In this document: positions 45,732-56,162 of the stretch, in pieces
Layout: each line of letters begins with the position of its first letter
Numbering within the stretch: the first letter of the stretch is position 1
DNA from: Rhynchonema sp. JSB1_4
Taxonomy: Eukaryota > Nematoda > Chromadorea > Monhysterida > Xyalidae
Assembly: GCA_030248065.1 (NCBI GenBank)
Contig: JASAMV010007287.1
Location: 1 to 64,000 of the forward strand
Direction: 5' to 3'
Length of the DNA: 64,000 nucleotides
Notes under the pieces: generated by a model
What the model was told of the DNA's origin: nothing
Databases searched by the model: none
What the model saw: the letters and a program-made list of their open reading frames with translations, nothing else
Program-made: the position numbers and the translations under genes

Positions 45732-46090
45732 ATGCAGTCCAGGACGAATTAAGCGGCCGTTTCTCAACGCTTCAAGTCGCGGCCGCTCGTTAGAGCACTA
45801 ATTTCGACCAGTGCGAAAGTTGTTCATTTGGTGCAGGGAACAAATTTTACGCTGGTCGAAATTAGTGATCCAACGTTGTCACAAAATATGATTCAAACAA
45901 AAATTTGTCCTCATTGTCTAACAAGCCCAAAATGGACGCAGGTATAACTCCAAATTTACAAGCTTCTCTCGACGGGCAAAAACTGGACGTGCCTATCTAT
46001 GCTTGAACAGGAAACGCTCTCAAACGCGTTGAAATGCGCGGCCGCGCGCTGGAGTGTGGCAGACGCCCGCTTAATTCGTCCTGGACTGTA
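45732..46090. mobile_element. TIR element with nested small inverted repeat
   Basis: The ends GCAGTCCAGGACGAATTAAGCGG and CCGCTTAATTCGTCCTGGACTGT define about 25-bp arms, extended by GCGGCCG segments. A smaller inverted pair (TTTCGACCAGTGCGAAAG and TTTTACGCTGGTCGAAAT at about 45803-45863) is nested in it. The latter belongs to a GACCAGCGTAAAAG family also seen near 33450-33545 and 41990-42050. Confidence 0.6.
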
Positions 46091-46683
46091 TGTACATACA
46101 TACCGTACTGAAGAACTGAAGCCAATCATCAATTGTTCGTCCATCAAATTTCTGATTTATTTTCAATTTTCTTTGCTGAGCGGTTCTCTCTATAATAATT
46201 CCAACAGAACGGCTGCAGTTCATTCCATATTTTTTTACCTCCCTGTCTCACAAAGTTTAGTTTACGTGCTGCTGTCAAATTTAGTTTGTGTCGTGAATTT
46301 CTACTGACGGTTATAAAGTCGACCATGTGAACTGTGTACGTACTTGTTTGGCATTTGCGTCAGAATAATTATGGTAGGTCTGCCTTTGCCTTTTATGAAC
46401 GTATCGAAAGAAATACGTTCTTCTTTCCTTGCTGACGCAACACGTCAAAAATCGTGCTATCGCGCGCATGGCTTGCACATCTATGTACATGCACAGCAGA
46501 CGCATTTCTCGTATCAAACCTAAAATTAGTGCGAACTTGCCTGCCTTGTCTTACCTCTTTTTAACTTTTTAATTTAAGGTTTCCAATTAAAGAGTTGCCT
46601 TCCGTCGAATCCTGGTAAAGTTTGGGAAACGAAGATTCAAAATCTTTATTTTGAAAATTTTAAATTTCAGGCCCGCAAATAAA

Positions 46684-48875
46684 ATGTGGTGGCCATCATT
46701 GCTGGTTGCCGGTATCGGAGCGCTCAGAGTCGGTGAGTTGACCAGATGCGTGCTGCTGGAATTTTCAGGCTCGGTTTAGCCTTAGGCTTAAACTTATGAT
46801 GCTTTAATTGGGAATGTTTCGAGAGCCCAAGCCGGCTAATGATACCGTCGTCAACACTAGAACAAAATCGCCTTCAACTACACACATCTCCCTTGCCAAT
46901 TCAGGCAACGCACAACTGGCGGCCGTCTTTAGCGAGGTCGACCAAACATCGGACTGTCACACGTGGTCATCATGGGGTTCGTGCATTTGGCTGCGCGGTC
47001 CGCGGTCCGGTCCGCGGTCCAACACCTACCTGGACCAACTATCGCCTGAATGTCAAAGGCATTGGTTCTTCGACACGATCCGTCGCAGATTTGGAGTTTC
47101 GTTGAACAATTTCTTCTCGTATCTGAAGGACATCACGATTGATGAGAAACCGTGCGGCATGTGCTCATATCGGCAGTCGTGTGGATTTGGCGGTGAGGCG
47201 CAATGCCATCGCAAGCCGTGGGCGTAAGTCGATGGGATGGCTGTTTTTGGCTTTAATTTGGTGGAAATGCTCCTGGTGGACTATATTGAAATTTTTTTGA
47301 ACAATTTGTAAAACTTTCAAGACAGAGCGTAACACACCAAATGAAACCTTTCCTAGGGACTCGCCATTCTAAGGTCCACACCGGTGTTTTCCACATAAAG
47401 CCTTAGGGGCACTAAGTGGCAGTTGGTGCAAAAAATGGGCTATCCGGCAAAAAAGAAGAATTCGACTCGAGCCCTCATGGGCTTCAATTGGAAGCATTCC
47501 CATTTAAAGCGGAAGATTGGTTGTTTCCAACATTGGTATGTATGTATGTACCTAAGGCCCTGTGGCCACAGACTAGGATCCAATTGGATTTGAAGCCGAC
47601 ACTCCTTTACAGCTTTGCTATTTACTGGCCCCGCTAGCCATTTACTTTACCCTATAATACGAGGAAATTCAACGATGGTCAATCAGGTAATCATAAGTTA
47701 TAATAAATTTCAAATATTCTAAAAATATGTCTGTGCCCCAGACAGATCCCGATTACCACATTTGGACGCAATTGCGCAACTCCGGACATACACAGATAGT
47801 CTATCCAGTTGCTCATAAGACGACTGTTTTCATAGAAGGTGGCCGACTCCTATTTTGCAACTCCTCCTCTGTCAATTCCCAGAGAAAAAGACACTTGCAA
47901 AACATACGAGTTTCGAAATGCTTCGGAAACAAAAAAAGAGAATAGGGGCATGTTCTGCACGTGGTTTTTCTCTGGACATTGATTTGCGGAGGAGCAGCAA
48001 AATCAGAGACAGCCACCTTCAATAAACTCGTCTCATGAGCAATTGGATGGACTATACATACCTATGTACTTGCAGTGTTGGTCGCGCCGTTGCCCCTTTC
48101 TACGTGGCCGAGCAGGTGTGCATCCATTCGGACCTCGACGGTCACCAGCAGAATGTCGCTTGTACGCTCAACTATGCACCCTTGCTACAAAATGGTCGGC
48201 GACGTAATGGCGAGCAACGCGAATGTGTCGTATGGCCGAGTCGGATACCGAATCTGGATCAGATCCAACGCGACATCAGAGAGTTGATCTATCGATTGAA
48301 ATGGTCGAATTGTGTCGTCGATGAAGTGTGAGTTGGGGGTTTTGTTGTTGTTATCATGCCCATTCATACGTATAGTTGTTATCATGCCCTTATTACCGTG
48401 ACCATGTTTCGCAAGCAGTGAGGAGGGATTACTATGATCTTGAGGCTATACATGCAAGCCTGTCGAACAAAAACCTACACACGCGCCGATGTGCGGTGCG
48501 CCAAACTTTCATCAAAATCGTCCGGTTGACTTTCCCCGGTGTTTACGCAGCACAGTGACCAAGATGGGAAGATGGGAACGCAAGCCTTTTTGACGGCTGG
48601 TTTTCTGCTTTGGATAAGTGGTCTGACATGAGTAGGATAACACTCGAACACCAGCTTCCTTAGATTTTGTGTTTCACAACATCCAAAAATGGCATCAGCA
48701 TTGACGTGACACACATACATATTGCAGTAACACGAACGCCAATGGTGCGCCCAAGTTCTGTCGTTGTTGTTGTTTCCCGTTCAAACCGGTGTTACGCGAC
48801 GGCGAATATAAATGTGTGCATGTGGGCAGGGACAAGGCACCGCCTGTTCCCGGACTCGAACGGCTTGGCGGATAG
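46684..48875 (+). CDS. Cysteine-rich secreted protein with WSxWGxC motif, paralogue 2
   Basis: Family not recognised; tandem paralogue of the gene ending at 44138. Exons: 46684-46732 (signal start MWWPSLLVAGIGALRV), 46905-47223, 48076-48327, 48728-48875 (TAG at 48873). All phases agree, giving 255 residues. Shared landmarks: CHTWSSWGSCIW, YLDQLSPEC, RHWFF, NNFFSYLK, PCGMCSYRQSCGFGG, FYVAEQVC, VVWPSRIPNL, KWSNC and FCRCCCFPFKP. All 16 mature-chain cysteines are conserved. Two introns of paralogue 1 (after YLDQLPELC and before VWPS) are absent here. An acceptor (TTTCAG) lies 13 nt before the ATG. It has an R/G/S-rich insertion after the tryptophan motif. Extracellular location follows from the signal peptide and cysteines; function is unknown. 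Confidence 0.88.
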
Positions 48876-50321
48876 ACAGCACAGGGTGGACCGAAAGTTC
48901 TCATCAATGGACATTACACACTGCATACGATGTACCTGTATACCATTGTACATCCTATACCACCCACCTTCTTGACAATGAAATCATTGGGTTCCTTCCT
49001 TTTTACTGCTCATTATAATAACAGAATATTCACAAATGGAGTGGAAATGAAAACGAAGTCAAAGGAGAGCAACAATCGTTAAAAAATTGCACTATGCTGT
49101 ATGTGGAGCATCAGAGTTTTATGTAGTTTCAAAGACGCGAAGCGCCACCGCGATTTTGGCAGAAAACTTTTGGTCCATCCTGTGTCATGTGAAAATTGTG
49201 TTGTTGAACTCATTTGCAATCACGATTCTCTGTTGTTTTACCTTGCTGTGTATTTTTAAATTAAACTGAGTTTTATTCGGCGCTCATTTCTGCTTGTTTT
49301 ACTAATCGAATCAAAACAAACTGTGTTGTTTCATTGTTTTCAATATACAATGTACCGTGCCAATAATAAACCAATACAAAATCGTGATATACCTTAGAAC
49401 TGTACAATACGCAAAGAACGATGATTATATAAAGCTGAATAAGGAGTGATGGTTTTTTGGACTTTGCACAAATTTTTCATGAAAAGCTCTACACATTCGT
49501 ACAATATAGGCTGCTGAATAAAACAGACAGAGATTTTGGTTTGTTGATCAAGATTTACGTAAAGTGACCAGAAAGAAAATTTTCACAATTTCCAACGGAA
49601 AGAGCGTAACTTTCGTTTCGTCTTAATATAAAACGCGACACGATACTCATTGCGTAATACGGAGAATATTAAGACACCAGGGCAAACACGTAAATAAACC
49701 AATAGTTGCGAAAAACTTGCACTAAATACAACAAAAATAAGAAAAACAAAAACAAACAACCTCGTGTGTGAGCAAATGAGTGAGATTTGGCATATTATCG
49801 CAGTTGCACAAGAATAATGAAAATTTAAAAAAATAAAAAATTTGATTCGTAAACATTTCACTCGCAAAACATCCCGTAGCGAAACACACAACAACAAATG
49901 TAAACTAGACAAATTTCAATTTTCCAGGGTTACGCAAGTTCTAAATCAACTTCGTTGTTTGAAACCGCCGTAAGTTCAGATCATAAACTAAATTAATTAA
50001 TGTGCCGAAAAGTTTCGACTCAAACGACAGAGTTTTGAGATATTTGAAAATTGAACAACTCGATCCGTCACAGTTCCCCTAAATTATTATGTGCCGAAAG
50101 TTTCAACTCAAACACAGTTTGAGATATTTGAAAAACACACCCCAAAAAGCTTATTCGGAACTGACCTGCATGGGCGCATTAGGCTGAATTATCAAGACAG
50201 AATCTGGTTGCCTTCGTCATGTGACTTTTTTGAATTTGAGATATTTAAAAAACGCGTCATATGACGAAGGCGCACTTTCTGATTCGATTCGATGCTTCAA
50301 GCCCGACAGTGGCTGTATTAA
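48876..50321. other. No gene seen between gene pair and GH20 gene
   Basis: AT-rich convergent intergenic region with no recognisable exon. A minus-strand open frame near 49580-49910 is low-complexity and hydrophobic by composition. Confidence 0.45.
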
Positions 50322-50457
50322 GGCCACTTTATACTTTGTCTCGTTGCGATACAGGCAACATTTTCTCGCGCTGTGATTGGCTCATGCGTGACCAACAGCC
50401 AATGAGCGCGTCAGAAAATGTTGCGTGTATCGCAACGAGACAAAGTATAAAGTGGCC
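50322..50457. mobile_element. MITE with GGCCACTTTATAC ends, TTAA-flanked
   Basis: The arms GGCCACTTTATACTTTGTCTC and GAGACAAAGTATAAAGTGGCC run about 60 bp inward (CGTTGCGATACA, AACATTTTCT). TTAA lies at both edges (50318-50321, 50458-50461). It lies just 3' of the GH20 gene. Confidence 0.8.
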
Positions 50458-50542
50458 TTAACTCTGTTGGCACTAGAAAGAAAATTTCAGCCCATATGTG
50501 GTGGCCAGTCTAATGAAGCATCACTACACAGTAGTGGTGTGA

Positions 50543-53500
50543 CTAATTATTGTTATTGACTATGTTGCGCATATAGTCCAACTGAGGCTGCACACCCATT
50601 AAGGGTCTCCGCGGGAATGTGACCTGGGTTCTGATTTTGGCCGCTTTCTGCTTGACGGCACCCAATTGCTCCAAATCTTTCCCAACGTACTCATACAACC
50701 ATTCGGCCGCGGTGTCCTCAAAGTAGATCTCCAACAGCTCCCTTTCCAGCGTTCTGTAGATGTTCGTGAATCGCGAAAAATAATTGTTGACTTTCGGTAT
50801 CAACTTTTGCAGGTACCAACTGCTGCTGAACGCTTGAGCGAGGTTCATACGACCGAGCCAGCCGTTGAACTCGAAACCGGGGTCCTTGTCGTTGTAGATG
50901 TCTCTCGGTAGTTCCTCGCGTAAAGCGCGAAGATTTTGAACATTTGTATAGATCAACGCACCGGGGAAACTGCAGCCGCCGCTGGTGACTGTGGTCGGTT
51001 GGAGTTGGCACCCAACTAATTCTTTCGTTTTGGCTGCGTATGGGGCATTGGGTGTACCCGAGGTCAGAGTGATCAGGCACATTAACAATGAAGGCACGCC
51101 TGAAATGAGTTCGGTGATGTTTCAATGCTATGCGGAGCACGATCACAATGATTTGAAATTGGGTTTCATGATTTCAGATTCGACAAGTTCAAAATATATA
51201 GAGCCATGCCCCAATGGAACACAATGACAGGATTAGATCCGGTCATGTTAAGGTGAAGTTTTTTGACCTGTTGTCCTAGACTGCGTGTGCAAACAACTAC
51301 ATACATACTACGCTGTGTGACGTCAGCAAATCCTTGAACGGTCTGCTCACAAGAAAATACGTCACCGCAGGTCAGCTCCTAGGATTAGGCCTAGGCCGAT
51401 GTTTTTTGGAAAAGCCGTTCTGGCGCCCGCTGTTTTTTCCACCGCTGTTTTGTCCGCCACACTATACTGCATGTATACAAATTTTCATCCCCACAAGTTT
51501 TCTAGTGCAGACCCTAACAGGCGGAACGAAAACGATCCCGCGACGACACTAACCGACAGGCAGCAGTTCGCAGAGCACCGCAAAATGATCGTAGCGTGAC
51601 CATCCGGTGAGTATAATGCCACGAAACTCCTTGTACTTTGCGTGCTGCGCAGCTATGGCCCTCAGCCACGAGTGATGATTGCGGACGTAGTGGTTGGGGT
51701 TGGAATGGTAGCGCATCGGGCCATCGGCACCCTTGTATGAGCTCGAACCCCAGACGTAGCCGAAGGGCTGCAAAATACCAGCAGTAACGTCAAGTGGGCA
51801 TGTATTTACATAGAAGACGAAACGTCATCTGGTGCAGTTGCACTGATGGTGACCCTGTGCACCATGTGGAAGCTGGTCAATCAAAAATCGAACTGCACAG
51901 TGTAAAAAAGTCCGAAAATCAAAAATTTATAACTGACAGTATAGCCCTTCGTATAGTCTCAGCGCCCCGGTTGCGCGAAATCACATACAGTACAGTTACA
52001 GTCTACCCCCGTTATACCTCCTACACCATGCCCTTTGTACGCTCAACTGCGCGCATGAAGGCTGAGTTTTCAATTTTTACACTGGTTAAAGTAAACTGAA
52101 CCAACTTTGCCACAAAACAGCATCGGACCTGGAAACTTTAGAAAAACTCCTTACGTCTGCCGTTACAAGGAAAGCAGACGTTAACCCTGCGTGTGGAGGT
52201 ACCCCAACCGCACACATTCCAACCTTGAGCGTCTCCCAGACAGCGGGTGACATGTAATGTTCGATATCCTCCGCATAGTTCCACACAACCGGTTCCACCA
52301 ACGAGTACAGTCCCGAATCACGCAGATGCATCGAATTGGCATTCGCGATCATATCGTGCCAGATCAACACGTTTGTGGTGTCTTTGGTCAGCGATTTGAT
52401 GTGTTTCGCCTGCGCAAACAACAATAATTGGCGATTCGTGCGAACAACTGCTGATGCGTATCTCAATTCATCATTATCACCACGTGTGACCGTTGTTATT
52501 ATAATTCACTGTTGATGATTATACTGTATTTGACGTTACTTTACGACGGTCACCAATAATGCATTCTCAAGATCAAAGTCTGATTGTTCATGCGCGACTT
52601 GGTCGTCAGCAACCGCGAACCACCAGACTAGAACCCTGGTACCTACTGTCTTACCTTATACGCACAACACAAATAGTCTGAATCTCCCACAACAAGTGAT
52701 TTTGACTCGAGTCCAGCCAGTCGGCTAATATTGCAGTAGTCAACTCAAGTGGTCAACACTTCGTCAACTCACAGTGAGTGCGAAAAATAATACAGACATG
52801 GCATTCGGGGTGAGTTGACGACTCCACAAAGTGATGAGTTGATGAAGTGATTTGACTACTTGAGTTGATGACCACTGTAATATAAGCCAGCCAGTTAACT
52901 AACCATTCTGGCAATATGCCACATCATGTAGCGATCTTTGTTGTTGCCCAGTTTCTGCATCTCGCTGCGCGCCGCCTGACAACCGCCCACCTTGAAACAT
53001 CAGGCACAGAAATGAAATATTGTGTTTGAACGACAGAGGACGCAACGAAACGAATTACTGTATGTGTTTTACCTGAAACACTTCGTCACAGCCAATGTGA
53101 AAATAAGGCATGCCGTACTTTTGATGAACTTTGATCACTTGCTCGACCATGTCTTGCAGCAACTCCCATGCTTCCGGTTGAGCAACGCACATTACCTGCA
53201 GGAGAGGGAGTAAAATTATAATAACAGTGATGAGCACATGTATAGTTCAACCACGAGCTCACGAGACGACTGTTTTTTTAAAGCTTGCTTGACCAGATTA
53301 AAAATGCTCCGGTTAGGCCGCTCTCTGACAAAAGCAAAAAGCAAAAAGTTTACCACACACTTTTCGCTTTTTGCTTTTTGCTTTTGTCAGAGAGCAAAAG
53401 CAAAAAGTTGAGTTTTTGCTTTTTGCTTTCGTCAGAGAGCAAAAGCAAAAAGCAAAAACTTGAAAAAAAAAGCAAAAAGTCATCATGACTTTTTACGCCC

Positions 53501-56123
53501 AAAACCAGGCTGCACAAACCCGAAAATCAAAAATTACACAGGTCTGGAACACGCTAATGTTTGCTGCTTGTGCGCGCTGCACAACTTTTTGCTTTTTGCT
53601 GTTTTGCTCTCTGACAAAAGCAAAAAGCAAAAAGCAAAAAGTCAACTTTTTGCTTTTGCTCTCTGACAAAAGCAAAAAGCAAAAAGCAAAAAGTGTGTTG
53701 TGAACTTTTTGCTTTTTGCTTTTTGCTTTTGTCAGAGAGCGGCCTTACACGTGTTTTCGCAGACAAAAGAAAGAGATTGGGCCGAGAGAGATGATGACAA
53801 GTTCCAGCTGGCTGACCTCAATTTGTTGTGTGCTTACACGAACAGCAACGTTGTTCAACACACAAATGTTTTGGGAGTGAAAAGGGAATTTACGCACCGA
53901 GGTGGAGAGCGTGTTTTTGCTAAATACTGTACGTGCGTTTCTCTTTCTTTTGTTTCCGAAATACGTGGAACCGGAACATTATTGCGGATCCGCACAAGCC
54001 AACTTAAAAAAACTGCTTTTCTTCGACTGGGATTCGAACCCGGGTCGTCCGCCCAACATGGGCCGTTGCTTTACCACCCATGTGCTGTGTTATTTCTCGC
54101 GCTCATTCGGGGAGGGGCTGCTGTGTGTTGACGAACTGATTTGACCACTTGAGTTGACCACTGTGATATTAGACCCCACGACAATCTGAGAAAGCCTTGA
54201 TGGTGACTGCTTTGATGTAAAGTCGCAAGAACTACCATGTACATACTACCATAGTTTCGATGTGCGTTGTTACACCACATCCATACGAAACTGTGCAAAC
54301 AACCACTGGTATCGGGATGTTGAAAACGCCTACAGTATTTTGGCCCAAGTCAGCTCGTATGCCCATAATCCCAATGTCCAAATCGCTCCCTCCTAACCGT
54401 CGCATAATCGTGCGTGTCCCTGAGATGGTGGAACTGTTCCAATTTGAGTATCCATTCCAAATGCGCGAAAGTCTGCACCAATGGAATGATGTCCAGCTGT
54501 TCACTGCGGGCTGCGTCCAGAATGTCGGCCACATCTGACTCACTGTACGCTGTCAGACTCGTAGCGTTCGCTAGAAGACCTGCAGATCAGAACGAGCCCT
54601 GATTTTCAAGGTCAACCATTTTTTGTCAATGATTCTGCCAACGGTATCGAACTCAGTGAAGGGGGCTACATGTACATATGTTGGTGTCAAACTACTTTTT
54701 TGTATCAAAGTAATTTCATCAGTTCCTTGTGTGTGAATGATTCAACAACTTTAATTTTTTCAATTGCGTTCAGGGGCTGTATTAAATTTTTAAATTCGCT
54801 GCGTAAAATAGAACCTGATATTTACTATGGGACGTATTTTGTTACACGGCAGCGAATTTACAAATTTATTATACCTTATACTTATCGAAATTAGCCCCAA
54901 ATTTATTGCCACAAATTGCCTGGATGTGTGATGTGTGACAAGCAGGCTGATGTTTCAGCAACATTTCTACTTGAACGCAGTGATTGAAACTGCCGGAACT
55001 AACCTGTATATGGGAACATGTCTTCCCATTCCATCAATATCCCAGTCGCGCCTGCTTGTTTGATCAATTTGAATATCTTAATCAAATATGCCGGTTTCGG
55101 TGGCGCCCCTTTGAGATCAAAATGCACAATCCTTCTCGGCGCAATATAGGGTCCTTGCTGATGTTTCATCTGTTGTTGATTAGGCGGGACCTTCTTGGCC
55201 TGTCCCAATGCCGGGTGGTAGCCGGGATGGGGCTCAACGGGCTTCTGCTCCACCGGGGGATTGACGTTGTCGACATTCCGTCTACCGCCTGGTTGGGCGG
55301 GTGCCGGCGGTTGTTCGTCCGGGATGTGACCCTTGAGTGGGTCGTACTCAATGTCCATCTTTACGGGCTCCCTCCGTTCGGCCAGTTTGTCTTTCCAAGC
55401 TTCACGACGTTCGTTCAGTTGTTCATTGTTGTTGTTGTTGTCTGTTTCGCCATCATCAGGCACACTCTTCACGTCGCGTCGCACAATCTGAAAACCCATC
55501 GGTACATAATAGTATCTGTATCTGGACACACTGCATCTGAATGAGGTGTATTACGCAGGTAAAACTCTCTGTTTTTTTTGAAAAATCTTGGTCTGCGGTT
55601 TGGTTTCGTTGATCATGGCCAGACATAGAAACACACACATCCATTTGGGCCTTAACCCGCCACTATCATTTCATGCTTATGCTTTCGTGCGAACATGCTT
55701 ATAATAATCACAAGACCACGATTATGCCATCAAGCTTATGTCTCACGCCCAGAAATATCTTCCGTAACTCAAACCTTTTTCGATACCCTCTGAACGTTCT
55801 ATGCTCCATAATCTGACCTGCACTGCATCCGCCTGCTGCTGTACCACAACATGTCGCTGCTGTGCGACGGGCATTGAGCTGCCAGCTGTGGTTGTGTGCA
55901 GTTGTGCATCGCCGCTGCCGGTCTGAGTCGAGATTGACTGCTGCTGCTGGTTGCCTGATTTAGGAGGCAGTTTGTCCGAACCGGTCGCAGACGCGGACTG
56001 GTGGTTGAAATTGCTTAGCGTCGCCGTGAACCAATTGGCGGCGGTCACAATTACAATCGCGTACAGAAATACGGCGATGCAGGATTGGGCGCTGAACAAA
56101 CGTCGCACGAAACGCAGTCGCAT
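50543..56123 (-). CDS. Hexosaminidase D-like GH20 beta-N-acetylhexosaminidase
   Basis: Cleaves terminal beta-linked GalNAc/GlcNAc in characterised relatives. Minus-strand exons: 56123-55818, 55487-55004, 54579-54398, 53195-53073, 52990-52904, 52409-52224, 51767-51554, 51099-50543. Phases agree and give 712 residues. The N-terminus is a basic cap plus hydrophobic segment ([17 protein letters not shown]), i.e. a likely type II membrane anchor, then a Gln-rich and charged stem. The catalytic domain begins [15 protein letters not shown], with [20 protein letters not shown], the catalytic Asp-Glu in [30 protein letters not shown] and CELLPVGVPSL. This matches human HEXD order, but the anchor and stem are extra. 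An acceptor lies 11 nt before the ATG. Residue-level activity is inferred from the motifs. Confidence 0.9.
52727..52889. mobile_element. MITE, GTCAACTCA words, in GH20 intron 5
   Basis: Starts GGCTAATATTGCAGTAGTCAA and ends GACCACTGTAATATAAGCC. Flanking 8-mers AGCCAGTC and AGCCAGTT differ by one base, supporting an hAT-type duplication. It ends about 15 bp from the exon 5 donor. Confidence 0.75.
53316..53744. mobile_element. PIF/Harbinger-like MITE, word AGCAAAAAGC
   Basis: The ends are GGCCGCTCTCTGACAAAAGC and GCTTTTGTCAGAGAGCGGCC. The 3-bp duplication TTA lies on both sides (53313-53315, 53745-53747). Words AGCAAAAAGC and their complement occur well over a dozen times in four alternating blocks with CTCTGACAAAAG spacers. 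It lies in intron 3 of the GH20 gene. Confidence 0.8.
54010..54092 (-). tRNA. tRNA-like sequence (pseudogene or SINE head)
   Basis: On the minus strand a perfect B box (GGTTCGAATCC) follows an A-box-like GTGGTAAAGCAACGG at tRNA-like spacing, and a T run (TTTTTTT) lies about 20 nt after the B box. I could not pair an acceptor stem, so it is more likely a decayed tRNA or tRNA-derived SINE than a working gene. A half copy of the GTCAACTCA-word MITE lies just 3' on the plus strand (54121-54174). Confidence 0.35.
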
Positions 56124-56162
56124 TTTCTGGTTACCTATATTTAACGTTCGGATGAAACATCA

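Noticed and set aside
49583..49912. 109-codon hydrophobic minus-strand ORF
   Set aside because: AT-rich sequence with no family motif; the hydrophobicity follows from T/A-rich codons.
55488..55529. Start of the GH20 exon 2 at the upstream in-frame ATG (MSRYRYYY)
   Set aside because: The TTTTCAG acceptor before ATTGTGCGA gives phase agreement with the CAG|GTCAGA donor of exon 1; the upstream extension does not.
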